15,220 nt of DNA, from assembly GCA_902783445.1 (NCBI GenBank), contig CACZQX010000026.1:1-15220 (forward strand), given 5' to 3'. The DNA comes from an uncultured Lachnospiraceae bacterium. Lineage in GTDB: Bacteria > Bacillota > Clostridia > Lachnospirales > Lachnospiraceae. The position numbers and the translations under genes were made by a program. Of this stretch, positions 1 through 6,853 are shown one piece after another. Under the pieces are notes generated by a model, which searched no databases, was not told where the DNA came from, and saw only the letters and a program-made list of their open reading frames with translations. Position 1 is the stretch's first letter; each line of letters opens with the position of its first letter.

Positions 1-158
1 CGATTGTTTCTGTAAAAAAGCTCGACGCCCAGTTCGCTTTCCAAGGCTTTTATTTGTTGAGTAATTGCTGTTTGAGATATGAAAAATTTTTGTGCCGCCT
101 TTGTAAAATTCAATGTTTCGCAAACGGCAATAAAATATTCCAATTGTCTTGTTTGCAT
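1..158 (-). CDS. LysR-type transcriptional regulator, N-terminal part (cut by window edge)
   Basis: Read on the minus strand from an ATG at 158-156, the protein begins MQTRQLEYFIAVCETLNFTK and continues for 52 codons to the window edge. This is the winged helix-turn-helix of LysR-type regulators: an N-terminal helix (QLEYFIAV), then NFTKAAQKFFISQTAITQQI and ALESELGVELFYR, matching the family pattern 'AA..L..SQ.A.T..I..LE..LG..LF.R'. A GGGAG ribosome binding site lies about 8 bases before the ATG. The ligand-binding domain is outside the window. LysR regulators usually control the divergent neighbour and themselves, so the redox genes starting at 474 are the likely target; that link is inference. 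The effector cannot be predicted from this piece. Confidence 0.95.
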   Translation of the reverse strand, partial: MQTRQLEYFIAVCETLNFTKAAQKFFISQTAITQQIKALESELGVELFYRNN

Positions 159-206
159 AGTATTCTCCCGATAATATGATTAAATGATAATATCTGTCGA
201 TAAAAA

Positions 207-235
207 ATTTTACTTTTGTATTTAAAAGGTGTAAA
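207..235 (-). promoter_or_regulatory. Predicted promoter of the lysR-type gene
   Basis: On the minus strand a TTTACA box (235-230) is followed after 17 bases by TAAAAT (212-207). Both are close to the sigma-A consensus and the spacing is ideal. Transcription would start near base 200, giving a leader of about 40 bases before the ATG. The leader holds a GATA-A-TATC near-palindrome (186-194). Read by eye only. Confidence 0.6.
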
Positions 236-274
236 ATTAATGACAGTAGTTCGTTTGGTATTTTGATTTTATTA

Positions 275-319
275 ATAATAACTTTTACTTATTATAAACT
301 TATAATTTGATATTATCAA
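275..319. promoter_or_regulatory. Run of AT-rich dyads, probable LysR-type operator
   Basis: Three adjacent inverted repeats lie between the divergent promoters. They are ATAATAA-N7-TTATTAT (275-295), which contains ATAA-N7-TTAT and so the T-N11-A pattern (T279, A291) typical of LysR boxes; ATTATAA-AC-TTATAAT (291-306); and TTGATA-T-TATCAA (307-319). With a start site predicted near 349, the first is centred at about -64 and the third at about -36, which are the usual recognition and activation positions of LysR-type operators. The DNA is very AT-rich, so some dyads may be chance. Confidence 0.5.
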
Positions 320-333
320 TAAAAAGTTTAGGG

Positions 334-342
334 TGTTATAAT
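334..342 (+). promoter_or_regulatory. Predicted extended -10 promoter of the redox operon
   Basis: TGT-TATAAT at 334-342 is a perfect -10 hexamer with an upstream TG (extended -10). No good -35 is present at 17 bases: the region there is TATCAA, inside the dyad 307-319. A strong -10 with a poor -35 fits an activator-dependent promoter. Transcription would start near 349, leaving a T-rich leader of about 125 bases in which I see no convincing riboswitch or terminator. Confidence 0.55.
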
Positions 343-473
343 CTTATTGTATTTTGGGATTTGTTCGTGAATATCTTTATCTGTTTTATGTTTCCCAATT
401 TCATTTATTTTTATTTTCAAATCAGTCTTATATTAACTAAAAGTTATTATATAAATACGAAAGGAAGAATAAA

Positions 474-2582
474 ATGGTTTCAATTACTGTCGATGGAAAG
501 AAGATTGAAGCAAAAGAGGGCACAAGCGTTTTAAGAGCCGCTCTCGATGCGGGAATCTATATTCCACATCTTTGTCACCATCCCGATCTTAAGGATATTT
601 CAGCCTGTAAGGTTTGTTTTGTCCAGGTAGAGGGTCATGATGAACCCGAAACATCTTGCAACTTAACGGTTGAAGACGGTATGGTTGTAGTTACAAAAAA
701 CGAGGAGATTGATAAACTCAGAAAACTTGCAATGGAACTTATCCTTGCAGCTCATCCGGAAGATTGTTCCGTCTGTCCTAAATATGGTAAGTGTGAGCTC
801 CAAAATCTTATCCAGTATTTAGGTGTGGCACCTTCGAGAATGAGACTGAGAGCAAAAGGTTTCCAGCTTGAAGATCAGAATCCGCTTTACGATCACGAAA
901 TGAACAGATGTGTTCTTTGCGGACGTTGCGTTAGAGCTTGTAACGAGCTTCGAGGCGTTAAAGTTCTTCAATATAACAGAGAAGGACTTGAAATTAAAGT
1001 CGGTGCTTTACATGACAAGCTTCTTAAAGATGCCGATTGTCGTTTCTGCGGCGCTTGCGCTGAAGTCTGTCCTACAGGCTCCATCAGAGACAGACTTGTT
1101 TATACGGCAGCCGAAAAACAAGACAAGCTTGTTCCTTGCCGTGCTACATGTCCTGCAAATACAGATATTCCAAGATATGTTCGCTTCGTAAAAGAAGGTA
1201 AATTCGACGAAGCCGCAGCTGTTATCAGAGAAAAACTTACATTCTCAGAATGCCTCGGTCATGTATGTTCACATGTTTGCGAAGGCGAGTGCAGAAGACA
1301 AAATGTTAATGAATCGATTTCAATCAGAAACATTAAGAGATATGCAGCCGAAAAAGATACAGGAAGCTTATGGAGAGGCAAAGAAAAACGCCTTCCCGAT
1401 ACAGGTAAGAAAGTATGCGTAATCGGTGCCGGTCCTGCAGGTTTAACAGCTGCTTATTATTTAAGAAAACAGGGACATGCAGTAACCGTAAAAGAAGCTC
1501 TTCCTAAATCGGGCGGTATGCTTCAATACGGTATTCCTTCATATCGTATGCCAAGAGATATTGTTGACAAAGAAGCAGATTATATGATTTCTTTCGGCAT
1601 CAATATTGAATACAATACAAAAGTTGAAGATGTTATGTCTCTTAAGAATGAATTCGATGCTGTTCTTATTGCCATCGGTAACCATGTGGGTACGCTCCTT
1701 CCGATGGAAGGCAATGATGCGGACGGAATTCTTCTCAACATTGACTTCTTAAGAAATGCTTCTATGGGCAACGAAACGGGACTCGGCAAAAAAGTCATCG
1801 TTCTCGGTGGCGGTAACGTTGCATTCGACTGCGCAAGAAGCGCAAAACGTCTCGGTGCGGAAGAAATTCACGTTGCATGTCTTGAAGCAAGAGATAAAAT
1901 GACTGCCGATGATGAAGAAATCGAGCAGGCAGGTGAAGAAGGTATCTTCGTTCATCCTGCACAGGCATTTGAAAAAATCATGAAAGATGCAAACGGTCAT
2001 GTTGCCGGTGTTGCATTTACAGACATTTTATCATTTACATTTGATGAAAACAGAAGAGCAATCATCGAAAAGAAAGAGGGCTCATATCATGAAATCGAGG
2101 CAGATACCGTTATTTTTGCGGTAGGTCAGAGATGCGGCCTTGAAGGAAATGATGAAATAGAGAGAGGAAGAGCTAATTCCATCGCCGTTGATGAAAAAGC
2201 AAAAACAACTTCAGTAGAAGGAATTTTCGCTTGCGGTGACGTTACATACGGCACAAAATCCGTTGTAATGGCAATTGCAGACGGTAGAAAAGCTGCCGAA
2301 AGCATTGACAAATTCCTCGGCGGAGACGGCGACATTTCGGAAGTTCTTGCTCCGGAACAGATTCGCGATCCTTATATCGGAAGATGGGAAGGCTTCGGTT
2401 ATGCCGAAAGAAAACAGCCTAAAGTATTATCCGCTTCCGAAAGAAAAGATAACTTCAACATGGTGGATTTCGGTATCTGCGATGAAGAAATATGCGGTGA
2501 GGCTGCGCGTTGCTTACAATGCGACCTTCGTTTTGATATCACTACAAGCAAGAGCTGGAGTGATTACGGAAAGGAGGCGTAA
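474..2582 (+). CDS. Iron-sulfur/FAD NAD(P)H oxidoreductase: NuoG/HydA-type cluster array fused to a GltD-like module
   Basis: A cytosolic 702-residue electron-transfer protein with several modules in order. Residues 1-75 are a [2Fe-2S] ferredoxin domain with C34, C45, C48 and C62. Residues 94-107 hold the His-Cys3 [4Fe-4S] motif (H94, C98, C101, C107). Two CxxCxxCxxxC clusters follow (C146-C156 and C189-C199). This order is that of NuoG and the N-terminus of [FeFe]-hydrogenases. From about residue 215 a GltD/NfnB-like part begins: six cysteines (C222-C273) for further cluster binding, an FAD motif VIGAGPAG (first Gly 318), an NAD(P) motif GGGN (445-448), the closing FAD segment GIFACGD, and a C-terminal ARCLQCD tail. 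No H-cluster domain is present, so it is not a hydrogenase. The start has a well-placed AAAGGAAG. The next gene starts 3 bases after the stop. Likely role is oxidising or reducing NAD(P)H and relaying electrons to its neighbours; partner and direction are inferred. Confidence 0.9.
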   Translation: MVSITVDGKKIEAKEGTSVLRAALDAGIYIPHLCHHPDLKDISACKVCFVQVEGHDEPETSCNLTVEDGMVVVTKNEEIDKLRKLAMELILAAHPEDCSVCPKYGKCELQNLIQYLGVAPSRMRLRAKGFQLEDQNPLYDHEMNRCVLCGRCVRACNELRGVKVLQYNREGLEIKVGALHDKLLKDADCRFCGACAEVCPTGSIRDRLVYTAAEKQDKLVPCRATCPANTDIPRYVRFVKEGKFDEAAAVIREKLTFSECLGHVCSHVCEGECRRQNVNESISIRNIKRYAAEKDTGSLWRGKEKRLPDTGKKVCVIGAGPAGLTAAYYLRKQGHAVTVKEALPKSGGMLQYGIPSYRMPRDIVDKEADYMISFGINIEYNTKVEDVMSLKNEFDAVLIAIGNHVGTLLPMEGNDADGILLNIDFLRNASMGNETGLGKKVIVLGGGNVAFDCARSAKRLGAEEIHVACLEARDKMTADDEEIEQAGEEGIFVHPAQAFEKIMKDANGHVAGVAFTDILSFTFDENRRAIIEKKEGSYHEIEADTVIFAVGQRCGLEGNDEIERGRANSIAVDEKAKTTSVEGIFACGDVTYGTKSVVMAIADGRKAAESIDKFLGGDGDISEVLAPEQIRDPYIGRWEGFGYAERKQPKVLSASERKDNFNMVDFGICDEEICGEAARCLQCDLRFDITTSKSWSDYGKEA

Positions 2583-2585
2583 GGT

Positions 2586-3803
2586 ATGTTGACGATTAAT
2601 AATATTGATGCAGCTAAAGCAAAGATGGATTTAGATAACAAAACTTTTGCGGAACTTGCTGCCAAATTTAAAACAGAAGCTAAGGAATCAGCTGAAAGAG
2701 TTGTTCTTTCCCTTCATAATGCGGATACCGTAGGTATGCTTTTGTGTGTATACCAGGAAAACGCAAAAGGTGTTATGGTTGGCGCAAAAGCCGTTAAAAA
2801 CGCAATTGGCGCTAAAAGCATTTTGGTAATTTTACCGGAAGGTAAAGAAAACTTCGAAAGCTTCATTAACGACGGCGCTGCTTTCGTTGATGAAAAAGTT
2901 GAGTTTGTTTACGGTACATGCGTAAAGAGAGAATACGAAAACGATTTACTCATTCATCCGGTTACTTGCGCTAAAATCGCAGCAAGTCTTGCAGGTGAAG
3001 ATACAGACGGATATATTGTTTGCGTAGATAAAAAAGTTCCTTTCGTTGTTAAGTTCGGAACAAAATTATCGGAGATTGCCGGAAGCGATTTTAAAGCCGT
3101 AAGAATCGGTAATCGCCTTCTCGGAAGCGCACACAAAGATGCTGTTATAGATGCGGATTTCCCTATCGAAAACGGTGTTATCGAAACAGTATCCGACGAA
3201 GAATGCGTTGTTAAACTTACAAGTGAAATCGTTCATGATTTGAGATTGAAAAGCTGCGGTAGATGCGTATATTGTCGTGAAGGACTTGCTCAGATTGATA
3301 CAGTTCTTAATGATATTACTCTTAGTCGTGGCAGAGCAAACGATCTTGAGTTTATGGAAGAAATAGTTAATGCAATGCATAAATACAGCAATTGTACTTT
3401 TGGTCAGACAGCCGGTGGTTCGGTAACCGGACTTTTAAGCGAGTTTATGGATGAAACAAAAGAACATATGCAGAAAAAATGCCGTACACTTAAATGTGCA
3501 TCAATGCTTCATTATTACATTGATCAGAGCCTTTGCAAAGGTGATGCCAACTGTAATGCGGTTTGTAAATACGCTGCAATCAACGGTGGTAAAGACTTTA
3601 TCAATGTTATCGATGACTTTGATTGTAAGAAGTGCGGCGAATGCGTAAGCGCTTGTGCACAGGGTGCGATTAAAGTAGTCAGCGGAACTATTCCGAAAAC
3701 ACCGGATAAACCGATTCCGCTTAAAGAAGGTCTTGTTGCTGCTTTGGGTGACGGTGAAGTTACTCAGGCACCTACAGGTAAGAAACCTAGACGAAGAAGA
3801 TAG
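2586..3803 (+). CDS. NuoF/HydB-like iron-sulfur protein without recognisable FMN/NADH motifs
   Basis: The 405-residue protein keeps the C-terminal half of NuoF/HydB-type subunits. C224, C227, C230 (SCGRCVYCREG) plus C270 (SNCTFG) match the NuoF [4Fe-4S] site. C299 and C304 correspond to the CPAGVC element of HydB-like proteins. A two-cluster ferredoxin domain follows (317-362). Residues 145-165 resemble an SLBB fold. The N-terminal 220 residues lack the glycine-rich FMN/NADH loop (GRGGxGFP) of true NuoF, so it probably cannot oxidise NADH by itself. The first ferredoxin site reads C317-xx-D320-xx-C323-xxx-C327, with Asp in place of the second Cys; the second (C347, C350, C353, C357) is complete. 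The C-terminus ends in a basic KKPRRRR tail. An AAGGAGG lies inside the end of the upstream gene, and the 3-base gap implies translational coupling and a shared complex. The cluster-relay role is inferred. Confidence 0.85.
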   Translation: MLTINNIDAAKAKMDLDNKTFAELAAKFKTEAKESAERVVLSLHNADTVGMLLCVYQENAKGVMVGAKAVKNAIGAKSILVILPEGKENFESFINDGAAFVDEKVEFVYGTCVKREYENDLLIHPVTCAKIAASLAGEDTDGYIVCVDKKVPFVVKFGTKLSEIAGSDFKAVRIGNRLLGSAHKDAVIDADFPIENGVIETVSDEECVVKLTSEIVHDLRLKSCGRCVYCREGLAQIDTVLNDITLSRGRANDLEFMEEIVNAMHKYSNCTFGQTAGGSVTGLLSEFMDETKEHMQKKCRTLKCASMLHYYIDQSLCKGDANCNAVCKYAAINGGKDFINVIDDFDCKKCGECVSACAQGAIKVVSGTIPKTPDKPIPLKEGLVAALGDGEVTQAPTGKKPRRRR

Positions 3804-3837
3804 ATATAGGGTAATATTCTGACAGTCTATGACTAAA

Positions 3838-3869
3838 GTGCAAGTTTTCGGGCGAATAAAAATTTGCAC
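3838..3869 (+). other. Intercistronic hairpin 1
   Basis: GTGCAAGTTTT (3838-3848) pairs with AAAATTTGCAC (3859-3869). This gives 11 base pairs, one of them G-U, around a 10-base loop (CGGGCGAATA). No U-run follows, so it is not a standard terminator. With hairpin 2 it makes the 170-base gap before the flavoprotein gene highly structured. Confidence 0.6.
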
Positions 3870-3894
3870 AATATAAAAGCAATGGATTTGGTCC

Positions 3895-3928
3895 GCACGA
3901 CATTGTTAAATAAATAACAATGTCGTGC
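3895..3928 (+). other. Intercistronic hairpin 2, perfect 14-bp stem
   Basis: GCACGACATTGTTA (3895-3908) pairs perfectly with TAACAATGTCGTGC (3915-3928) around the loop AATAAA. No T-run follows on either strand, which argues against an intrinsic terminator. It may be an mRNA processing or stabilising element that sets flavoprotein expression apart from the upstream genes, or a protein-binding site. The stem contains an upstream in-frame ATG (3920), which would be buried in structure. Confidence 0.7.
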
Positions 3929-3973
3929 AAAGCCATGTATATATTAAAAAGAAGAGAAAGGAAACAAATTATT

Positions 3974-5443
3974 ATGAAACAAATGGAAGCCGATTTAATT
4001 ATCGTTGCCGGCGGTCCTGCAGGTCTTGCAGCTGCCGTTACAGCTGGCGAAAACAATTTAAAGACAATTCTTTTTGAAAAGTCTAACACATGCGGTGGTG
4101 CCGCTAACATGGGTATGGGCCCTCTCGGTATCAACACAGACGTTCAGAAGAAAACATTCAATCGTATTTCTTTTGAAGAAGCTTTTGAAAAACATATGGA
4201 ATATACTCACTGGAGAGTTGATGCTGATCTTGTTTCAACATATTTCAAGAAGAGTACGGAAACAATTAAATGGTTAGAAGATATGGGTGTTAAATTTGCA
4301 GGTGCATTCAGATACTTCGAAGAATCTGCAGCAACATGGCATATCGTAATGCCTGAAAGCGGCGAACCCGGCCCTCGTTGTGCAGGTACAATGAACAAAA
4401 TCATGCAGAATAAAGCTAAAGAACTCGGTGTTCAGTTTGAAATGGAAACATCTGTTACAGATCTTATCTGCGAAAAAGACGAAGATGGTTACAACACAGT
4501 AGTAGGTGTTAAAGCCAAAGATTCTTCAGGTGAAGAAATTGAAGCAAGAGCTAAAGCCGTTATCGTTGCAACAGGTGGTTTCGGTAACAACTACGACATG
4601 ATTGCAGAAGAATTCAATCTTCACCTTGGAGAAGACTTCTTCCCATTCATGATTCCTGGCATTACAGGTGATGGTCTTAACATGATGTGGAAAGCCGGAG
4701 CTATGAAATACGGCGCTAACATCGAAGCTATCTTCCAGCTTCCAAACAACATGGACTGGTTCTTGCTTGATACGGCACTTCGTCAGCCAAACCTTTTCAT
4801 CAACCAGCTTGGTGACAGATTCATGAACGAAGGTGTAATGGGTAATACAACATACACAGGTAATGCAATCAAAGAGCAGCCTGGTCATTACGCATACCTT
4901 ATTATGGATAGAGGTATTCTTAACGATTACAGAAAAAACGGTCCTGACCTTGTTGACCTTGTTCATCCTCAGAACGCCGTTGATATTTGCGATGAACAGA
5001 TTGAGCTTGCCATTAAGCAGAATTATGAAGGCTTTATTTATGCTGAAACAATGGAAGAACTCGCTGAAAAGCTTGATATTGATTTAGACACACTTAAATA
5101 CACAATCGATGAATATAACTCGTTCTGTGATAACAAAGAAGATTTACAGTTCAATAAAAACCCTAAATTCTTACATAAAATCACAGGTAAAGGCGGATAT
5201 CTTGTAGGTAAATTCTATCTTGCATCTTACGGTACTGTTGGTGGTATTAAAATCAACAAATACTGCGAAGTACTTGATGATGAATTCTACCCAATTCCTG
5301 GTCTTTACTCAGCGGGTTCGGATGCTAATACAATCTATGGTGACAGCTACAACTTCACAATCCCTGGTAATACAATGGGATTTGCTGTTAATACAGGTCG
5401 TATGGCAGCTGAATCAGCAGCAGACTATATTAAAGGTGAATAA
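3974..5443 (+). CDS. Fumarate-reductase-like FAD flavoprotein, substrate unknown
   Basis: A 489-residue cytosolic protein of the FAD-binding_2 (fumarate reductase/succinate dehydrogenase flavoprotein) superfamily. Residues 8-36 form the ADP-binding fold, with A12-G-G-P-A-G17 where GxGxxG is usual, then the EK acid end. ATGGFGNN follows near 200, a GDGLNM cap-side segment at 232-237, GDRFMNE at 280-286, and the C-terminal FAD segment PIPGLYSAG through PGNTMGFAVNTGRMAAES. No signal peptide, haem or FMN-attachment domain is seen. The usual fumarate reductase catalytic His and Arg positions are not conserved by eye, so fumarate is an unlikely substrate. The ATG at 3974 is chosen because AGAGAAAGGAAA lies just before it; an in-frame ATG at 3920 has no such site and sits in a hairpin. 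Codons are biased to TTC over TTT (19 of 26 Phe), suggesting high expression. It probably receives electrons from the two genes upstream. Confidence 0.9.
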   Translation: MKQMEADLIIVAGGPAGLAAAVTAGENNLKTILFEKSNTCGGAANMGMGPLGINTDVQKKTFNRISFEEAFEKHMEYTHWRVDADLVSTYFKKSTETIKWLEDMGVKFAGAFRYFEESAATWHIVMPESGEPGPRCAGTMNKIMQNKAKELGVQFEMETSVTDLICEKDEDGYNTVVGVKAKDSSGEEIEARAKAVIVATGGFGNNYDMIAEEFNLHLGEDFFPFMIPGITGDGLNMMWKAGAMKYGANIEAIFQLPNNMDWFLLDTALRQPNLFINQLGDRFMNEGVMGNTTYTGNAIKEQPGHYAYLIMDRGILNDYRKNGPDLVDLVHPQNAVDICDEQIELAIKQNYEGFIYAETMEELAEKLDIDLDTLKYTIDEYNSFCDNKEDLQFNKNPKFLHKITGKGGYLVGKFYLASYGTVGGIKINKYCEVLDDEFYPIPGLYSAGSDANTIYGDSYNFTIPGNTMGFAVNTGRMAAESAADYIKGE

Positions 5444-5464
5444 TTTATTTATCTGATTTTAATT

Positions 5465-5501
5465 TGGCAACGTTTATATTTTTGTAGGCGTTGCCATTTT
5501 T
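5465..5501 (+). terminator. Intrinsic terminator after the flavoprotein gene
   Basis: TGGCAACG (5465-5472) pairs with CGTTGCCA (5489-5496) across a 16-base loop, followed by TTTTT (5497-5501) and a further T-rich stretch. It lies 20 bases after the stop codon and closes the redox operon. Confidence 0.8.
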
Positions 5502-5512
5502 CATTTTGCTTA

Positions 5513-5539
5513 TTTACTTGAATTGTAGGGTTATATAAT
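5513..5539 (+). promoter_or_regulatory. Predicted promoter of the PilZ/two-component operon
   Basis: A perfect TATAAT lies at 5534-5539, after the terminator and 39 bases before the PilZ start codon. The best -35 is TTTACT (5513-5518) at a short 15-base spacing. The -10 is convincing, the -35 less so. Confidence 0.45.
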
Positions 5540-5578
5540 GTAATATATTATATGTGAGGGGAAGTTCGGAGTGATATA

Positions 5579-6244
5579 ATGGCAAGTAAAAAACTGGTGG
5601 ATTTGGCCGTTAATACGGAATTTGTCATTGAAGCAAGCATTCATGGCGAAAGTATAACATTTGATTCTTCTGTTAAGTATATTAAAAAAGGCGGATTAAT
5701 CATTAATCCTGTCCGTTATAATGGTAAAATTGTTAATTTAAGAAGCCCGAATTTAAGCATTTCCGTTATATACAATGATGGAAAAGGTGTTCCGATTGTT
5801 TGGAAGAATTGTGAAGTTCGTCAAATTATATATAGAAATAAACTTCAACATTTTATTACATGTATTTCGGAAAGCAGTGCCATGAACAGACGCACAAGCG
5901 AACGTGTCAGAATCGGCGCTTCAGGTCGTGCTACGGGTAAGGTAGGTAATATTTTTGCTGCCAATGTTCATGATTTAAGCGAAACGGGTTTTTCTATTGT
6001 GACTTCACATGAAATCAATAATTATGTGAATTACCCTCTAAAGATTAAATTTGATGATGGCGAAATGAATGCACATTTTAATCTTAAAGGTAAGGTTATT
6101 CGAATGGAAAAGCTTGATGACAACCTTTTTTTATACGGATGTGAGCTTACGGCAAGGGTTACAGCCCTGGCATCATATATTTTACAAAAAAGAAGAATGG
6201 AAAAAGTATACGATCTTTCAAAAAACAGATTGAAAAACAGATAG
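5579..6244 (+). CDS. PilZ-domain (c-di-GMP-binding) protein
   Basis: The 221-residue protein has the two c-di-GMP-binding signatures of PilZ domains: R105-TSE-R109 (RxxxR) and D132-L-S134-E-T-G137 ((D/N)xSxxG), spaced as expected. The first hundred residues look like the beta-rich N-terminal domain of YcgR-type proteins, which in other bacteria act as flagellar brakes or as effectors of surface behaviour. It is soluble, with a basic C-terminal tail. GGAG lies about 8 bases before the ATG. It is the first gene of a four-gene set with a small membrane protein and a two-component system, only 15 bases from the next. YcgR-like control of motility is plausible given the cheV gene nearby, but that is inference. 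Confidence 0.9.
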   Translation: MASKKLVDLAVNTEFVIEASIHGESITFDSSVKYIKKGGLIINPVRYNGKIVNLRSPNLSISVIYNDGKGVPIVWKNCEVRQIIYRNKLQHFITCISESSAMNRRTSERVRIGASGRATGKVGNIFAANVHDLSETGFSIVTSHEINNYVNYPLKIKFDDGEMNAHFNLKGKVIRMEKLDDNLFLYGCELTARVTALASYILQKRRMEKVYDLSKNRLKNR

Positions 6245-6259
6245 ATTTTCGGGAGTATT

Positions 6260-6841
6260 ATGGCAGAAGAGCTTTATGAGTATGCTGGATATGTTTTTTC
6301 TTCAAATGCCGAAATGGAGTTTGCAAAAAAAGAAGCGGCAGGTATTCAGCATATTAATTCAAAAATTAATTATGACGATGCGGCGAGTCTTTTGGCAATT
6401 TATAACAAATTACTGGAAAGAGACTTGTTTACAACGGTTGTCGGCATCGATTTCTTAAGAAATATCAGAAAGATTTTAATGGAAGAATATGATTATTCTT
6501 CTGCTGAGCTAAAAAGCGTTCCGGTACATTTGACGGGGATTTCGAAAGAAGATCAAGAAGTTAACGATCAAATCATGAAAACCCTTAAAAAAAATGACAA
6601 TCAAAAGAAAGAAAAACCTAAAAAGGTCTTAAATATAAGCCTGCTTAAGCCATTGGTTGTAGTGGTGGCCATAGCGGCTATTCTTGTGGTTATTGTGTTT
6701 ATTCAGTTCAGAGTTTATTCGGACAGCGAGAATTTAAATATTTTAAATTACAAAGCTCGTCTGGAAAGGCAGTATGAGTCATGGGAGGAAGACTTGACTG
6801 AAAGGGAGAGAGTTTTGAACGAAAAAAATCTACTTAAGTAG
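6260..6841 (+). CDS. Small single-pass membrane protein, function unknown
   Basis: I do not recognise a family. The 193-residue protein has a soluble N-terminal part of about 110 residues, predicted mostly helical, then a Lys-rich linker, one strong hydrophobic helix (about 131-152, LVVVVAIAAILVVIVFI), and a charged C-terminal segment (about 153-193) that looks like a short coiled coil. With the positive charges before the helix, the N-terminus should be cytosolic and the coiled coil outside. GGGAG precedes the start. It sits 15 bases after the PilZ gene and 12 before the response regulator gene, so it is probably co-transcribed and may be an accessory partner of the kinase or of the PilZ protein. 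Confidence 0.8.
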   Translation: MAEELYEYAGYVFSSNAEMEFAKKEAAGIQHINSKINYDDAASLLAIYNKLLERDLFTTVVGIDFLRNIRKILMEEYDYSSAELKSVPVHLTGISKEDQEVNDQIMKTLKKNDNQKKEKPKKVLNISLLKPLVVVVAIAAILVVIVFIQFRVYSDSENLNILNYKARLERQYESWEEDLTERERVLNEKNLLK

Positions 6842-6853
6842 GAGGAACACAAT

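Noticed and set aside
349..473. Possible riboswitch in the redox operon leader
   Set aside because: Only a long-loop TTGGGA/TCCCAA pairing is seen; the leader is T-rich without recognisable conserved riboswitch motifs.
307..534. 75-codon open frame before the redox operon
   Set aside because: Covers the promoter and leader, no ribosome site, overlaps the real start at 474 in another frame.
3920..3973. In-frame ATG upstream of the flavoprotein start
   Set aside because: It lies inside the 14-bp hairpin and has no ribosome binding site; the ATG at 3974 follows AGAGAAAGGAAA and starts the normal family N-terminus.
4526..4966. 146-codon minus-strand open frame inside the flavoprotein gene
   Set aside because: Shadow of a strongly biased coding sequence; no ribosome site and no recognisable domain.
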